The notes below the pieces were generated by a model. The model searched no databases. It was not told the DNA's origin and saw only the letters and a program-made list of their open reading frames with translations. The translations under genes were made by a program, and so were the position numbers. DNA of 64,000 bases. Origin: Micromonospora sp. WMMD1120. GTDB lineage: Bacteria > Actinomycetota > Actinomycetes > Mycobacteriales > Micromonosporaceae. Location: assembly GCF_029626235.1 (NCBI RefSeq), contig NZ_JARUBO010000005.1:6482001-6546000 (forward strand). Reading direction: 5' to 3'. Positions 7,867-18,700 of the stretch are shown here, piece by piece (the first letter of the stretch is position 1; each line of letters starts with the position of its first letter).

Positions 7867-10734
7867 ATGCGCACACCACGACCGCGCCTCACCGCGGCCG
7901 TCGTCCTGGCCATCCTCGCCAGCCTCCTGCCGATCCTGGTGGGGGTGACCGCCGCGCCATCGCCGGCAGCGGCGGCGCCGCCCGCGACCAGCCAGTTCGA
8001 GAAGGTCAAGCTCGACGGCGGGCTCTCCATGGGAGAGCCGATCGAGTTGTCCGTCCTGCCCGACGGCAGGGTGCTCTACATCAACCGGGGCACCAGTTCC
8101 GGCGGCGGCCAGGTCCGCCTCTACAACCCGGCCACCCGCAGCACGACTGTCGCGCTGACGCTGCAACTGGACGCCCGTTTCGAGGACGGCCTGATCGGCA
8201 TCACCGCCCACCCACGGTTCGCGACCAACCGCTGGGTGTACCTGTTCTACTCGCCGGCCGGCACGCCACTGGTCAACCGCATCTCCCGCTTCACGTTCGA
8301 TCCGAGCACCCTGGCGCTCGACCCTGCCAGCGAGACCCGGCTCATCGAGTGGCCCACCGAACGCCGGCTCTGCTGCCACTCGGCCGGCTCGATGACCTGG
8401 GACAGCGACGAGAACCTCTACTTCGCCGTCGGTGACAACACCAACTCCGGCGGCGACTCGGCCGGCATGGCGCCGATCGACGAGCGGACGAGCCGCGACG
8501 CGCAGTACGACGCGCAGCGGACCTCGGGCAACACCAACGACCTGCGCGGGAAGATCAACCGCGTCCACCCGGAGGACAACGGCACGTACACCATCCCGGC
8601 CGGCAACCTCTTCGCGCCGGGCACCAGCGGCACCCGGCCGGAGGTCTACGTGATGGGGGTGCGCAACCCGTACCGGATCTGGGTGGACCGCAAGAGCAGC
8701 AACACCCTCTACTGGGGCGAGGTCGGACCGGACGCGGGCGCGACGATCGCCAACCGGGGGCCGGCGGCGTACGACGAGTGGAACCGGGCCACCACACCGG
8801 GCAACCACGGCTGGCCGTACTGCGGTGGCCCCAACGTCGCCTACAACGACTGGGACTTCGCCACCAACTCGCCACGCGGCTGGTTTCCGTGCGGCGGCAG
8901 CACCGGCCCGGTGAACAACTCGCCCCGCAACACCGGACTCCAGCAACTGCCGCCGACCCGCGGCGCGCTGGTGTGGGAGCAGCACGGCGGCAGCCGGGAG
9001 TGGCCCGCCCTGGACAGCCCGGGCGGCTGCGGCTCGCCCAACCACGCCGAGGTCTACCACTACGACCCCAACCTGGTCTCGGAGGTGAAGTGGCCGTCGT
9101 ACTACAACAACAAGCTGCTCATCACCGAGTACTGCCGTAACTGGATCAAGGAGGTCCAGTTCGACAACGGCAACCCGCGCACCGGAAACCCGAGCCCCAT
9201 CGAACCGGTGCTCGCCGGCATGTCGTTCGTCCACCCGATCGACATGGAGTTCGGCCCGGACGGCTCGCTCTACCTGCTGGAGTACGGCAACGGATACTTC
9301 TCCGGCGACTCCGCCGCCGGGCTCTACAAAATCAACTACGTGGCGGGTGGCCGGTCCCCGACCGCCGTCGCGTCGGCCACCCCCGACAACGGCCTGAGCC
9401 CGCTGACCGTCAGCTTCTCCAGCGCCGGCAGCGCCGACCCGGACGGCGACCCGCTGTCGTACGCGTGGGACTTCGACAGCAACGGCACCGCCGACTCCAC
9501 CGCCGCGAACCCCACCCACACGTATTCCAGCAACGGCGACAAGCGCGCCCGACTCACGGTGTCCGACGGAACGGGCCGGTCCGGCACGACGCAGATCGCC
9601 GTCGTGGTGGGCAACAACCGGCCCACCGTCTCGCTCAACGGCATCCCCAACGGTGGCCTGTTCTCCTGGGACGAGAACCTGACGGCCACCGCGACCGCGA
9701 CCGACGCCCAGGACGGCGCCATCCCCTGCGCGAACGTGACGATCCGGGCAGCCCTCGGCCACCAGGAGCACGCGCACGAGGAGGGCCAGGGCACCGGCTG
9801 CGGCTTCACCGTCAACACCGGACCGGTGCACGCGGGACCGGACTCGGTGCTCTTCTTCCTGCTCCGCGCCGGCTACACCGACCGGGGCGCCAGCGGCAGC
9901 GTGCCGCTCACCGCCGAGAAGGACGTCACCCTCTGGCCCAAGCAGTGGCAGGCCGAACACTACGTCTCGCTGCACGGCCCCCAGGTCATCAACGCCGGCG
10001 GCGCCGAGGGCGGCCGGCGGCTCGGCGACATCCAGAACGGGGAGTACGTCCGGCACCATGCGGTGAGCCTGAAGGGCATCACCGGAGTCCGCGCCCGGGT
10101 CTCCTCGGACAAGGCCGGCAACGTCGCCTCCTTCCGGTACGACTCCCCCACCGGTCCGGAGATCGCCCGGGTCACCGTGCCCAACACCGGCGGCTGGGAC
10201 AACTACACCGAGATCAGCGCATCGGTCACCAGGCCCGACGACAACACCCACGACCTCTACGTCGTCTTCACCGGCGGCACCGGAGGCGCGCTGCTCGACC
10301 TGGACAGCTACACGTTCACCGGCGCGGGGGTGAGCACCCCGACGGGCGGCGTCCGCACCGGTCCGATCCGGGGCATGAACAAGTGCGTCGACGTCAACGG
10401 CGGCGGGACCGCCGACGGCACGAGCGTTCAGATGTGGGACTGCATCACCGGCGCGACGAACCAACAGTGGACGCTGCCCGGCGACGGCACCGTCCGCAGC
10501 CTCGGCAGGTGCCTGGACGTGAAGTCGAGCGGCACCACCAACGGCACGCCGATCCACCTCTGGACCTGCAACGGCACCGGGGCACAGCAGTGGGTGTCCG
10601 GGGCCAACGGCAGCCTGCGCAACCCGCAGGCCAACAGGTGCCTGGACATTCCCTCGTCGACGCCGACGAACGGACGGCAGTTGCAGATCTACGACTGCAA
10701 CGGCACCGGCGCGCAGAACTGGACGCTGCCGTGA
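7867..10734 (+). CDS. Secreted PQQ-dependent sugar (sorbosone-type) dehydrogenase with PKD, CBM6-like and ricin-B domains
   Basis: A 955-residue exported protein with a signal peptide ending near AAAPPAT (residue 40). Residues about 45-490 form a glucose/sorbosone dehydrogenase beta-propeller (GLIGITAHPRF, GMSFVHPIDMEFGPDG, YLLEYG). A PKD domain follows (about 500-585; SADPDGDPLSYAWDFD), then a spacer, a CBM6-like carbohydrate module (about 690-820) and a C-terminal ricin-B beta-trefoil (about 830-955) with three CLD/QxW repeats (QQW, QQW, QNW). This suggests oxidation of sugars on polysaccharides outside the cell. PQQ dependence is inferred from the family. A hairpin terminator follows at 10762. 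Confidence 0.88.
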   Translation: MRTPRPRLTAAVVLAILASLLPILVGVTAAPSPAAAAPPATSQFEKVKLDGGLSMGEPIELSVLPDGRVLYINRGTSSGGGQVRLYNPATRSTTVALTLQLDARFEDGLIGITAHPRFATNRWVYLFYSPAGTPLVNRISRFTFDPSTLALDPASETRLIEWPTERRLCCHSAGSMTWDSDENLYFAVGDNTNSGGDSAGMAPIDERTSRDAQYDAQRTSGNTNDLRGKINRVHPEDNGTYTIPAGNLFAPGTSGTRPEVYVMGVRNPYRIWVDRKSSNTLYWGEVGPDAGATIANRGPAAYDEWNRATTPGNHGWPYCGGPNVAYNDWDFATNSPRGWFPCGGSTGPVNNSPRNTGLQQLPPTRGALVWEQHGGSREWPALDSPGGCGSPNHAEVYHYDPNLVSEVKWPSYYNNKLLITEYCRNWIKEVQFDNGNPRTGNPSPIEPVLAGMSFVHPIDMEFGPDGSLYLLEYGNGYFSGDSAAGLYKINYVAGGRSPTAVASATPDNGLSPLTVSFSSAGSADPDGDPLSYAWDFDSNGTADSTAANPTHTYSSNGDKRARLTVSDGTGRSGTTQIAVVVGNNRPTVSLNGIPNGGLFSWDENLTATATATDAQDGAIPCANVTIRAALGHQEHAHEEGQGTGCGFTVNTGPVHAGPDSVLFFLLRAGYTDRGASGSVPLTAEKDVTLWPKQWQAEHYVSLHGPQVINAGGAEGGRRLGDIQNGEYVRHHAVSLKGITGVRARVSSDKAGNVASFRYDSPTGPEIARVTVPNTGGWDNYTEISASVTRPDDNTHDLYVVFTGGTGGALLDLDSYTFTGAGVSTPTGGVRTGPIRGMNKCVDVNGGGTADGTSVQMWDCITGATNQQWTLPGDGTVRSLGRCLDVKSSGTTNGTPIHLWTCNGTGAQQWVSGANGSLRNPQANRCLDIPSSTPTNGRQLQIYDCNGTGAQNWTLP

Positions 10735-10761
10735 CGGCCAGGTGTTGCCCGCGCAGACCAG

Positions 10762-10797
10762 CGCCCCGTCCGCGCTGGTTGAGGCACGGACGGGGCG
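10762..10797. terminator. Bidirectional hairpin between convergent genes
   Basis: A perfect 11-bp stem, CGCCCCGTCCG / CGGACGGGGCG, with a 14-base loop lies between the stop of the plus-strand sugar dehydrogenase and the stop of the minus-strand oxidoreductase. There is no clear T-tract on either side, as is common for actinomycete terminators. It could serve both transcripts. Confidence 0.75.
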
Positions 10798-10825
10798 ATC
10801 GCGAACGGGAGGACGCCGGCGCCTG

Positions 10826-11923
10826 CTACTGCCGCCAGTCCTCCGCCGGGGTGAGCGGAACGGGCGGGGGGCGCTCCGCCGTCGTCGTCACCTCGATCCG
10901 TCGACCCTCCCCGGCCGAGCGGAGCAGCGTGCTCATCACGTCGAGCACGTGCAGCGCGACGTCACCGCCGGCCCGCGGCGGACGACCGTCGGCGCGGACG
11001 GCGTCGATCAGGCCGATGCCCCGGGACGCCCCGGCGTAACCCGCCAGCGGGTCGAGGACCTGCCAGTCCCCGCCACCGAGTGGAAACAGGCGGACCGCGC
11101 CGTCGAAGTAGTTCGGGTCGGGTACGGCGAGGGTGCCGGCCTCCCCGTGGACCTCGATCGGCGCGGCCGTCGTCGCGACACCGTCGAAGCTGGTCGTGAG
11201 GGTGGAGAGCGCGCCGTCGGCGTGCTCCAGCACACCTGTCACGTGGGTGTCGACCCGCACCGCGACAGGCTCGCCGGTGCGCGGACCCGAGCCGATGACG
11301 CGTTCGGCGCGCAGGCGACTGGCGGCCCCGTGCACCGCGCGGACGGGCCCCAGCAGGTGGATGAGCGCGGAGATGTAGTACGGCCCCATGTCCAGCAGCG
11401 GACCGCCGCCGGGGGCGTAGTAGAAGTCGGGGTCCGGGTGCCAGCGCTCGTGCCCGGGGGTGACCATCACGGCCGACGCGGACAGCGGACGCCCGATCAG
11501 CCCCCTGTCGACCGCCGCACGGGCGGTCTGCGTACCCGTGCCCAGCACGGTGTCCGGCGCGCACCCGACGCGGACGCCCGCCGACGCGGCCCGGTCCACC
11601 ATGGATCTACCGTCGGCGAACGTGGCGGCGAGCGGCTTCTCGACGTACACGTTCTTGCCGGCGTCGATCGCGGCCAGCGAGACCTCGGCGTGCGCCGCGG
11701 GAATCGTGAGGTTGAGGACCGTGTCGACGTCCGGCCGGTCGAGCAGGCCCTCGACGCTCACCGCCGCGACGCCGGGTGTCGTGTCGGCGACGGCGGCCGA
11801 CCGGGCGGGATCGAGGTCGGCCACCGCGACGATGCGCACCGCCGGATGGTCGGTGAGCGTGTCCAGGTACGCGCGGGAGATGACCCCGAGACCTACGATG
11901 CCGACGCCGTGCGGGTCGCCCAC
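10826..11923 (-). CDS. Gfo/Idh/MocA-family oxidoreductase
   Basis: A 365-residue NAD(P)-dependent oxidoreductase. The N-terminal Rossmann motif GIVGLGVISRAY starts about 8 residues after the chosen GTG (11923), and the family EKP motif is present (YVEKPLAA). The C-terminal alpha/beta domain follows with a GGGPLLDMGPYYI segment. The GTG start overlaps the 3' end of the ThuA-like gene by 31 bases, so the two are co-translated. Members act on sugars, inositols or their derivatives; the exact substrate is unknown. Probably a sugar-catabolic pair with the ThuA-like gene. Confidence 0.9.
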   Translation of the reverse strand: MGDPHGVGIVGLGVISRAYLDTLTDHPAVRIVAVADLDPARSAAVADTTPGVAAVSVEGLLDRPDVDTVLNLTIPAAHAEVSLAAIDAGKNVYVEKPLAATFADGRSMVDRAASAGVRVGCAPDTVLGTGTQTARAAVDRGLIGRPLSASAVMVTPGHERWHPDPDFYYAPGGGPLLDMGPYYISALIHLLGPVRAVHGAASRLRAERVIGSGPRTGEPVAVRVDTHVTGVLEHADGALSTLTTSFDGVATTAAPIEVHGEAGTLAVPDPNYFDGAVRLFPLGGGDWQVLDPLAGYAGASRGIGLIDAVRADGRPPRAGGDVALHVLDVMSTLLRSAGEGRRIEVTTTAERPPPVPLTPAEDWRQ

Positions 11924-12603
11924 ACCATGCCCCTCTCGATGACGGTACGGATGCCCGGGTGCTCCAGCACGTCGAGGCTGTGGCCCGGGGTCGTGACGAC
12001 GACGCGCCCGGCGCCCCACAGCCGGGTCCAGATCGCCGGCGAGGTGATGGGCCGGTGCCACGGATGCCACGCCTGGGTGGGGTGGGTGGTGACGGCCAGC
12101 ACGTCGATCAGGTCGTCGTGCAGCACCCAGTACTGCTCGGTCACCAGGTCGATGTCCTCGATGCCCGCGGTGATCGGGTGCTCCCGGCCGAGGTCGGTGA
12201 AGCGCACCCGGTGCGGCAGGAAATTGTCCTCCTCGCCACCGCTGCGCTCGCACGGCTCGCGGCCCGGGTGCGTGGCGAACTGTCCGCCCACCAGTTGCAG
12301 GTAGTCCGAGGACGCGCGGAACGCGTCGACGATGCCGCCGTGCCAGCCGGTGAAGCCCGTTCCCGCGACGACCGCCGCCCGAAGACCCGCCACCTGCTCC
12401 GCGGTGATCTGCGCCATCGTCATGCACTGCACCACGAGATCGGTGCGGGCCATCTCGGCGGCGTCGGCGTAGATTTCCGTCGACTCCTCCACCCGGACCG
12501 TGTAGTCGTTGCGCTCGAGGAAGGGGATGAACAGCTCCGTCGCCTTGACCGGCTGGTGCCCCTCCCATCCGCCCCGGACCACAAGTGCTCTGCGCTGCGT
12601 CAC
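11893..12603 (-). CDS. ThuA-like domain protein (trehalose-utilisation family)
   Basis: A 236-residue protein. GTG at 12603 is chosen because the conserved core (RALVVRGGWEGHQP) begins at once after it; the longer frame to 12765 would add about 54 arginine-rich residues with no counterpart. ThuA-like features include GTGFTGWHGG and the GREHPITAGI segment. The family is glutamine-amidotransferase-like in fold and usually sits beside Gfo/Idh/MocA dehydrogenases, as here, in sugar utilisation. The biochemical function is not established for most members. Confidence 0.85.
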   Translation of the reverse strand: MTQRRALVVRGGWEGHQPVKATELFIPFLERNDYTVRVEESTEIYADAAEMARTDLVVQCMTMAQITAEQVAGLRAAVVAGTGFTGWHGGIVDAFRASSDYLQLVGGQFATHPGREPCERSGGEEDNFLPHRVRFTDLGREHPITAGIEDIDLVTEQYWVLHDDLIDVLAVTTHPTQAWHPWHRPITSPAIWTRLWGAGRVVVTTPGHSLDVLEHPGIRTVIERGMVWATRTASAS

Positions 12604-12616
12604 GCCCGCTCCCCTC

Positions 12617-12636
12617 CCCGGTGCGTCGCCACCGGG
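12617..12636 (-). terminator. Hairpin downstream of the megasynthase, just before the ThuA-like gene
   Basis: A perfect 7-bp stem, CCCGGTG / CACCGGG, with a 6-base loop lies 80 bases after the megasynthase stop and 14 bases before the ThuA-like start. It is the best candidate for ending the biosynthetic transcript. It could equally be an attenuator, since the next genes run in the same direction. No T-tract is visible. Confidence 0.4.
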
Positions 12637-12715
12637 CTGGCCGTCCTCAGTTGCCGCACGCGCTTGCGCGCACCGAAACCGTACCCGTGGTCGCCGATGC
12701 CGGCACTGATGGCGA

Positions 12716-15700
12716 TCACTCGCCCTCCGACCCCGCTTCGGCGAGTAGCTGCACGAACCGTCCACACCAGGTCCGCACCGTCGAGTGGTCGAACAGGTCG
12801 GTCGAGTACTCGACGACCCCGTGCAGCTCGTTCCCGACCGGCGTGACGACCAGCGCGAGGTCCCGGCGTGCGCAGCCGAGCTCCTGGTCGATGACCTCCA
12901 CGTCGGCGCCGGGCAGGGTGACCTCGGGCAGCGCCGGATTGAAGCCGAACAGCATCGTCGCCACCGGGGGCGCCGCGCCGACCCGCCACTCGGGGTCGAC
13001 AGCGGCGTAGATGGCGGGCAGGGGCGCCGGCTGGTGCCGGACGGCGTCGAGGAACGCCTGCTCGGTGCCGGCCACCAGGTCGGCGAGATTCGTCGCGGTC
13101 GCCAGCGGCGGGCGCACCAGCAGGGTGCTGGTGAACAGACCGACCACCGACTCGAAGGCCCGGTCGTCGCGGTGCGCGTACGGGCAGGCCAGCACGACGT
13201 CGTGGTGGCCGACGAGTTCGCTGGCCAACCGCGCGTAACTCGCCAGCAGCACGGGGAAGACGGTGGTCCCGCGCCTGGCGGCGACGTCGTGCAGGCGGGC
13301 GGTCAGGTCGGCGGGAACGGTGAAGGTGACCTCCTCGCCGCGACCCGACAGGCGGGCCGGCCGGGGACGGTCGGTCGGCAGCGACAACACCCGGGGCGCG
13401 CCGGCGAGCTGCCGCCGCCAGTACGTCAGCACGTCCGGCGCCACAGTCGTGGCGCGCTGGCGGCGGGCGTACGTCAGGTAGCTGGACGCCGGGCGCGTCG
13501 GGGCGGGACCCGCTGCGCGCTCGGCGGCGTACCCGCGCCCCAGCTCGTCCAGGAGCTGGAGCATCGACCACCCGTCGCCGTGCAGGTGGTGTACGACGAA
13601 CAGCAGCACCCACGTCTCGTCGTCGAGTCGGGCCACCTCGGCACGGACCCGGGGCACCCGGTCGTCGGGGAACGGTTCCCGTCCGGACCGCAGGCACCAC
13701 TGGTCGACCTCGTGCTCACGCAGGTCCCGCACGGACAACCCGACCGGGCTCGGGGGCAGCACCTCCTGGGTGAGCACGCCGTCGCGCTCCACCAGGCGGG
13801 CACGCAGCGCCTCGTGCCTGTCGACGAGCCCGTCCAGAGCACGTTCGAGGGCCGGCAGGTCGAGCCGGCCGGTGATGTTCATCCGCACCGCCATGTGCAC
13901 GGCCGGCGGGTTCGGCGCCTGCCGCTGCCGCTGCCACATCAGTTCCTGCTGGTACGTCGCCGGCGCCCGCGCCACGACCGGGTCGTCGGCGACCGGCGCA
14001 CGACCGGCCGGGTCGTCGGTCGCCCGCGACCCGCCGGTCAGTTCGTCGCCGTCCGACGACCCGGTCGTCTCGTCGCCGTCCGGCGACCGGCTGGCCAGCT
14101 CCCGGATGCCCCGGCTGCGCAGCACCTCGTGCACACCCACCCGCTGCGGACCGAGCGCCGTCAACCGGTTGGCCAGCCGGACGGCCGCGAGCGAGTGGCC
14201 GCCGGCGGCGGTGAACGGCACGTCCACCGACAGCTCCGGCACCCCCAGCTCCGCGCACCAGGCATCGTGGACGATCCGCTCCCGGCTCGTGCGGGGCCGC
14301 TCGACGACGGGTGTGGCGGGCGGCGCGGGCAGGCGGGCGGCGTCCACCTTGCCGGTACCGGTGGTCGGCAGGGTGTCGAGCAGCACCCAGGCCACCGGGA
14401 CGAGGTGCGCGGGGAGACGCTCGGCCAGCGCCGCGGCCAGGACCCGCGGGTCCGACGGTCGGTGCTCCTCGTCGACGACCACGTAGGCCGCCAGGTAGGG
14501 GTCGTCACCCCGATCGTGGCGGGCGATCACGGCCGCCTGCCGTACGCCGGGCAGGTGGGCGAGCGCCGCGCCGACCTCGCCCGGCTCGATCCGGTATCCG
14601 GCGATCTTGACCTGCTCGTCGACCCGGCCCACGAACTCCAGGACGCCGGTCCCGCGCACCCGGGCGAGATCCCCGGTGCGGTACATCCGGTCACCGGGTC
14701 GGAACGGGTCCGGCACGAACGCCGCGGCGGTGTCCGCCGGTCGTCCCCGGTAGCCCCGGGCCACCCCGGCGCCGCCGACGTACAGCTCTCCCACCGCCCC
14801 GGGTGGCACCGGACGGCCGGCGGCGTCCAGGAGGCGCAGTCGGCGGTTGTCCACCGGAGCGCCGATGTCGATCGCCCCGGGGCCGTCCGGGGACACCGGC
14901 CCGGCAGTGGTCACGATGCTGCACTCGGTCGGGCCGTAGGCGTTGACGACCTCGGCGGGGAAGTCGACCGGCGGGCGACGGCGCAGCTGGCTACCCCCGA
15001 CGACGAGGGTCCGCAGGGTCGCCGCATCGGTGGCCGGCAGCGCGAAGACGAGTTCGGCCAGCGGCGCCACCAGGAAGGCGACGGTGACGCCGTGCCGGGA
15101 CCACTCGTCGACGAGAGCTGCCGGGTCCGAGCGGACCCCGTCCGGGACGAGGTGGACGGTGGCACCGGCGGCGAGCGCCGGGTACGTCTCGGCGAGGTTC
15201 GCGTCGAAGCCCAGGCCCAGACCGTGCGCCACGGTGTCGGCGGGGGTCAGTCCGAGTGCCCGGACGTGCCAGGACACCGTGTCCACGGCGGCCCGGTGCG
15301 GCACCAGGACCCCCTTGGGTCGACCGGTGGAGCCCGAGGTGTAGACGCACCAGGCCAGGTGCTCGGGCGTGGGCGTGCGCTCGACCGGTGGCAGGTCCGG
15401 GTCCACCGGCTCCTCCACCAGGACCCGCGCGACCTCCGTCGGGTGGTCGATCTCGGCGGTGGTGAGCAGCAGCCGCGCGCCGCTGTCGGCCAGCAGGTCC
15501 CGCACGCGGGCGACGGGCAGCGTCGGATCGAGGGGCAGGAACCCGCCGCCGGCCAGGAGGACGGCGAGCTGCGCGGCGAGGAGTTCGGGTCGACGGGGCA
15601 GGAGCACGGCCACGATGTCGTCCGGCCCCACGCCGGTGGCGGCGATCCGGCGGGCCAGCAGCTCGGCACGCCGGTGCAGCTCCCGGTAGGTCCAGCGGGT

Positions 15701-18700
15701 GCGGCCGCAGACCACCGCGACGGCGTCCGGCGTACGGGCGACCTGCCGGACGAACGGGTCGTGCAGCCGTTCGGCCGGCGGCCGCACGCGCGGCCCGTCG
15801 AGCTGGTCGGCGGGTTCGGACAGGCGCGTCGCGAGGTGGGACAGCCGGTCCCCCGGCTGCCGGGTGACCCGGTCCAGGATGCGCCGCACGTCGTCCAGGA
15901 ACCGGCGCACCGTGGCGCCGTCGAACACGTCGGTCCGGTACTCGACGTGGCAGCGCACGGTGTCGGCGTGGGACAGGTAGATGACGAGGTCCACCGGCGC
16001 CTTGTCCAGCCCCAGCCGCAGGGGCGTCGCGGTGACACCGGGCAGGTCGAACGCGAAGAGCTCGTCGCCGCCGCTGTACTCCACCACGACGTCGAAGAGC
16101 GGATGGCGACCGGGCTGCCGATCCGGGGCGAGCGCGTGGACGAGGACGTCGAACGGGACGCTGTGGTCGTACCCGTCGGCGGCGGTGGACTGGACCCGGG
16201 TCACGAGTTCCCGGAACGTGGGGTCGCCGCTGAGGTCCAGCCGCAGCGGCAGGGTGTCGACGAAGAACCCGATCAGGTCCGCGCAGGTCTCGTCGCGGCC
16301 GCTGGTGCCGGTACCCACCACCAGGTCCGGCTGGCCGCTGAACCGGAACAGCATCACCCCGATCGCGCTGAGCAGCGTGCTGAAGACGGTCACTCCCTCG
16401 GCCCGGCTGAACCGCCTGATCCGGTCGGTGAGGTCGGTGGGGAGGTCGACGAAGAGTGTCGCGCCGGCGGCCGACGGGACGGCCGGCCGCTGCCGGTCGG
16501 AGGGGAGCACCAGGGTCGGTGGCAGCGGGTCGAGCTGGTCGAGCCAGTAGTCGAGGTGCTTCTCGGTCACGTCGGTGGCGGCCCGCGCGAGATCCGCATA
16601 ACTCGTCGGCAGCGGAGGCAGGTGCGGCGCGTGGCCGCCGATGCGGGCCCGGTAGCACGCCGACACCTCCCGGGTCAGCACGGCGTACGAGCCGCCGTCG
16701 GTCGCCAGGTGGTGGAACGACAGCACCAGCACGTGGTGCGTCGGGGAGAACCGCAGCAACTCGAACGCGCACAGCGGGCCCGCGCCGAGATCGAACATCC
16801 GGGTGCTCATCGTGGCCAGCACGCCCCGTACGACGCTCTCCTCCTCGTCGCCCGGGTGCTCGCGCACCGGAAGGTCGACCTCCCACCGCTGGTGGACGAC
16901 CTGGCGCGGCTCGCCATCGATCTCCCGGTAGGTGGTCCGCAGCGGGCCGTGCCGGTCCACGACGTCCTGTAGGGCCTCGCGGAGCACGACCGCGTCGAGC
17001 GTGCCGAGCAGCCGCACCGCGGCGCCCTCCAGGTACGCCGGGGTGCCCGGATCGATCTGCTCGGCCAACCACAGCCGACGCTGCCCCGGCGACAGAGGCG
17101 CCGTGTCGACAGGCGCGGCGGCGGTCGCGCCGTCCGGGACGGGCCGCCGCTCGGACCGCCGGGGGCGGCGCTCCCGGCGGCGGGTGGCGCGGCGCAGCGT
17201 GTCGATGACCGGCAGGCCGTCCCGGACGGCCCGCGCCGGCAGGCCGAAGTCGACGAAGCAGGCGATCTCGTCCGCGCCCGCCGCGAGGACCGCCTCGACC
17301 GTCGCACGGCAGCTCTCCGGCGAGCCGATCAGCGCCCGCTGGTCGCAGTACCGCTGGTACGCCTGCCCCAGCACGAACCGGACGTCGTCCTCGGGGGTGT
17401 CGGCCAGGTCGATGCCCAGGCCGAGACTGTTGACCACCTGCCCGAACAGGCTGAGTGAAGAGCGCAGGTACGCGCAGAAGGGCTCGAACGCGGTGGTCCG
17501 GGCACGCTCGGCGTCCTCGTCCAGGTAGGTGTGCATCAGCACCACCACCCGTCCGGACTCGGGGTCGAGCCCGTGCTCGGCGCGGGTGCGGCGGTACAGC
17601 GCGACGTTCTCGGCCAGCCGTGCCACGTCCTGCGTCATCAGGTTGGTGACCACACCCAGCCCTCGACGGGCGGCCTCCCGGTAGCTGTCGGGGTTACCGA
17701 CGATGGCCGTGAACAGCGGCGGCTCGGCCTGCACCGGACGCGGGAACAGGCGCACCTCGATGTCCTCGCCGGTGCCGGACCGGGCCCCGATGGTCTCGCC
17801 CCGCCAGAGCCGCCGGACGGTGTCCAGGTTGTCGTACATCACCTGCTTGTGGCGGGGGAAGTTCTCCGGGTAGAAGACGAAGTCGTTGGCGTGCCAGCCG
17901 GGCGCGCAGCCGAGACCGACCCGGCCGCCGGAGAGGCGGTCCACCATCGACCACTCCTCGGCGACCCGGATGGGATGGTGCAGTGGCAGCACCACCGACC
18001 CGGCGTTGATCCGTAGCCGACGGGTCCGCACCGCGAGGGCCGCGGCCAGCACCGAGGGGTTGGGAAAGATGCCACCGAACGAGTGGAAGTGCCGCTCCGG
18101 CAACCAGACGCCGTGGAAACCGTGCGCGTCGGCGAACTCGGCGGCGTCCAGGATGACCTCGTACGGGTCGTCCCGCCCCTGGTCCGGGTAGTCGCCGAAG
18201 AAGTAGAGGCTGAGGTCGACGGTGTCGGTCGCGCCGGTGTCCGGCGTGTGCGGCAGCGGGGCGGGCGGCACCGGTCGTGGCGTCGGCGCCGGGGTGGCCG
18301 GTGGCGCGCCGCCGAGCAGCGCGAGCTGCTCGCGCATCAGGTCGAGCTGCCGGTGTACGACGCTGGCGAGTTCGACCGGAACATCCCCGGCGCTGCCGGC
18401 CGGCGACATCCCCGTGGAGACGGCCGGCGACGCCCCCGCCGACACCCCCGGGGAGACGGCCGGCGACGCCACAGTGGCACCGGCCGGTGTCGGGGCGGCG
18501 TCGGCGGTCACCGCCTCGGCGAGCCGGCGCGGGGTCCCGGTGGGCCCGAACAGGTCGCGGACCGGTATCCGGACGCCGAAGACGTTGTTGATCTCCCGGG
18601 ACATCGTCATCAGCAGCAGCGAGTCCGCCCCGGCCCGCAGGAACGTCTGGTCCGGGTCGACCTGGTCCACGGGCAGGCCGAGGCGCTCGGCGGTCAGCGC

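Noticed and set aside
7867..12603. Including the sugar dehydrogenase, Gfo/Idh and ThuA genes in the biosynthetic cluster
   Set aside because: Their domains indicate carbohydrate metabolism, a hairpin lies between them and the megasynthase, and no step in the inferred pathway needs them.
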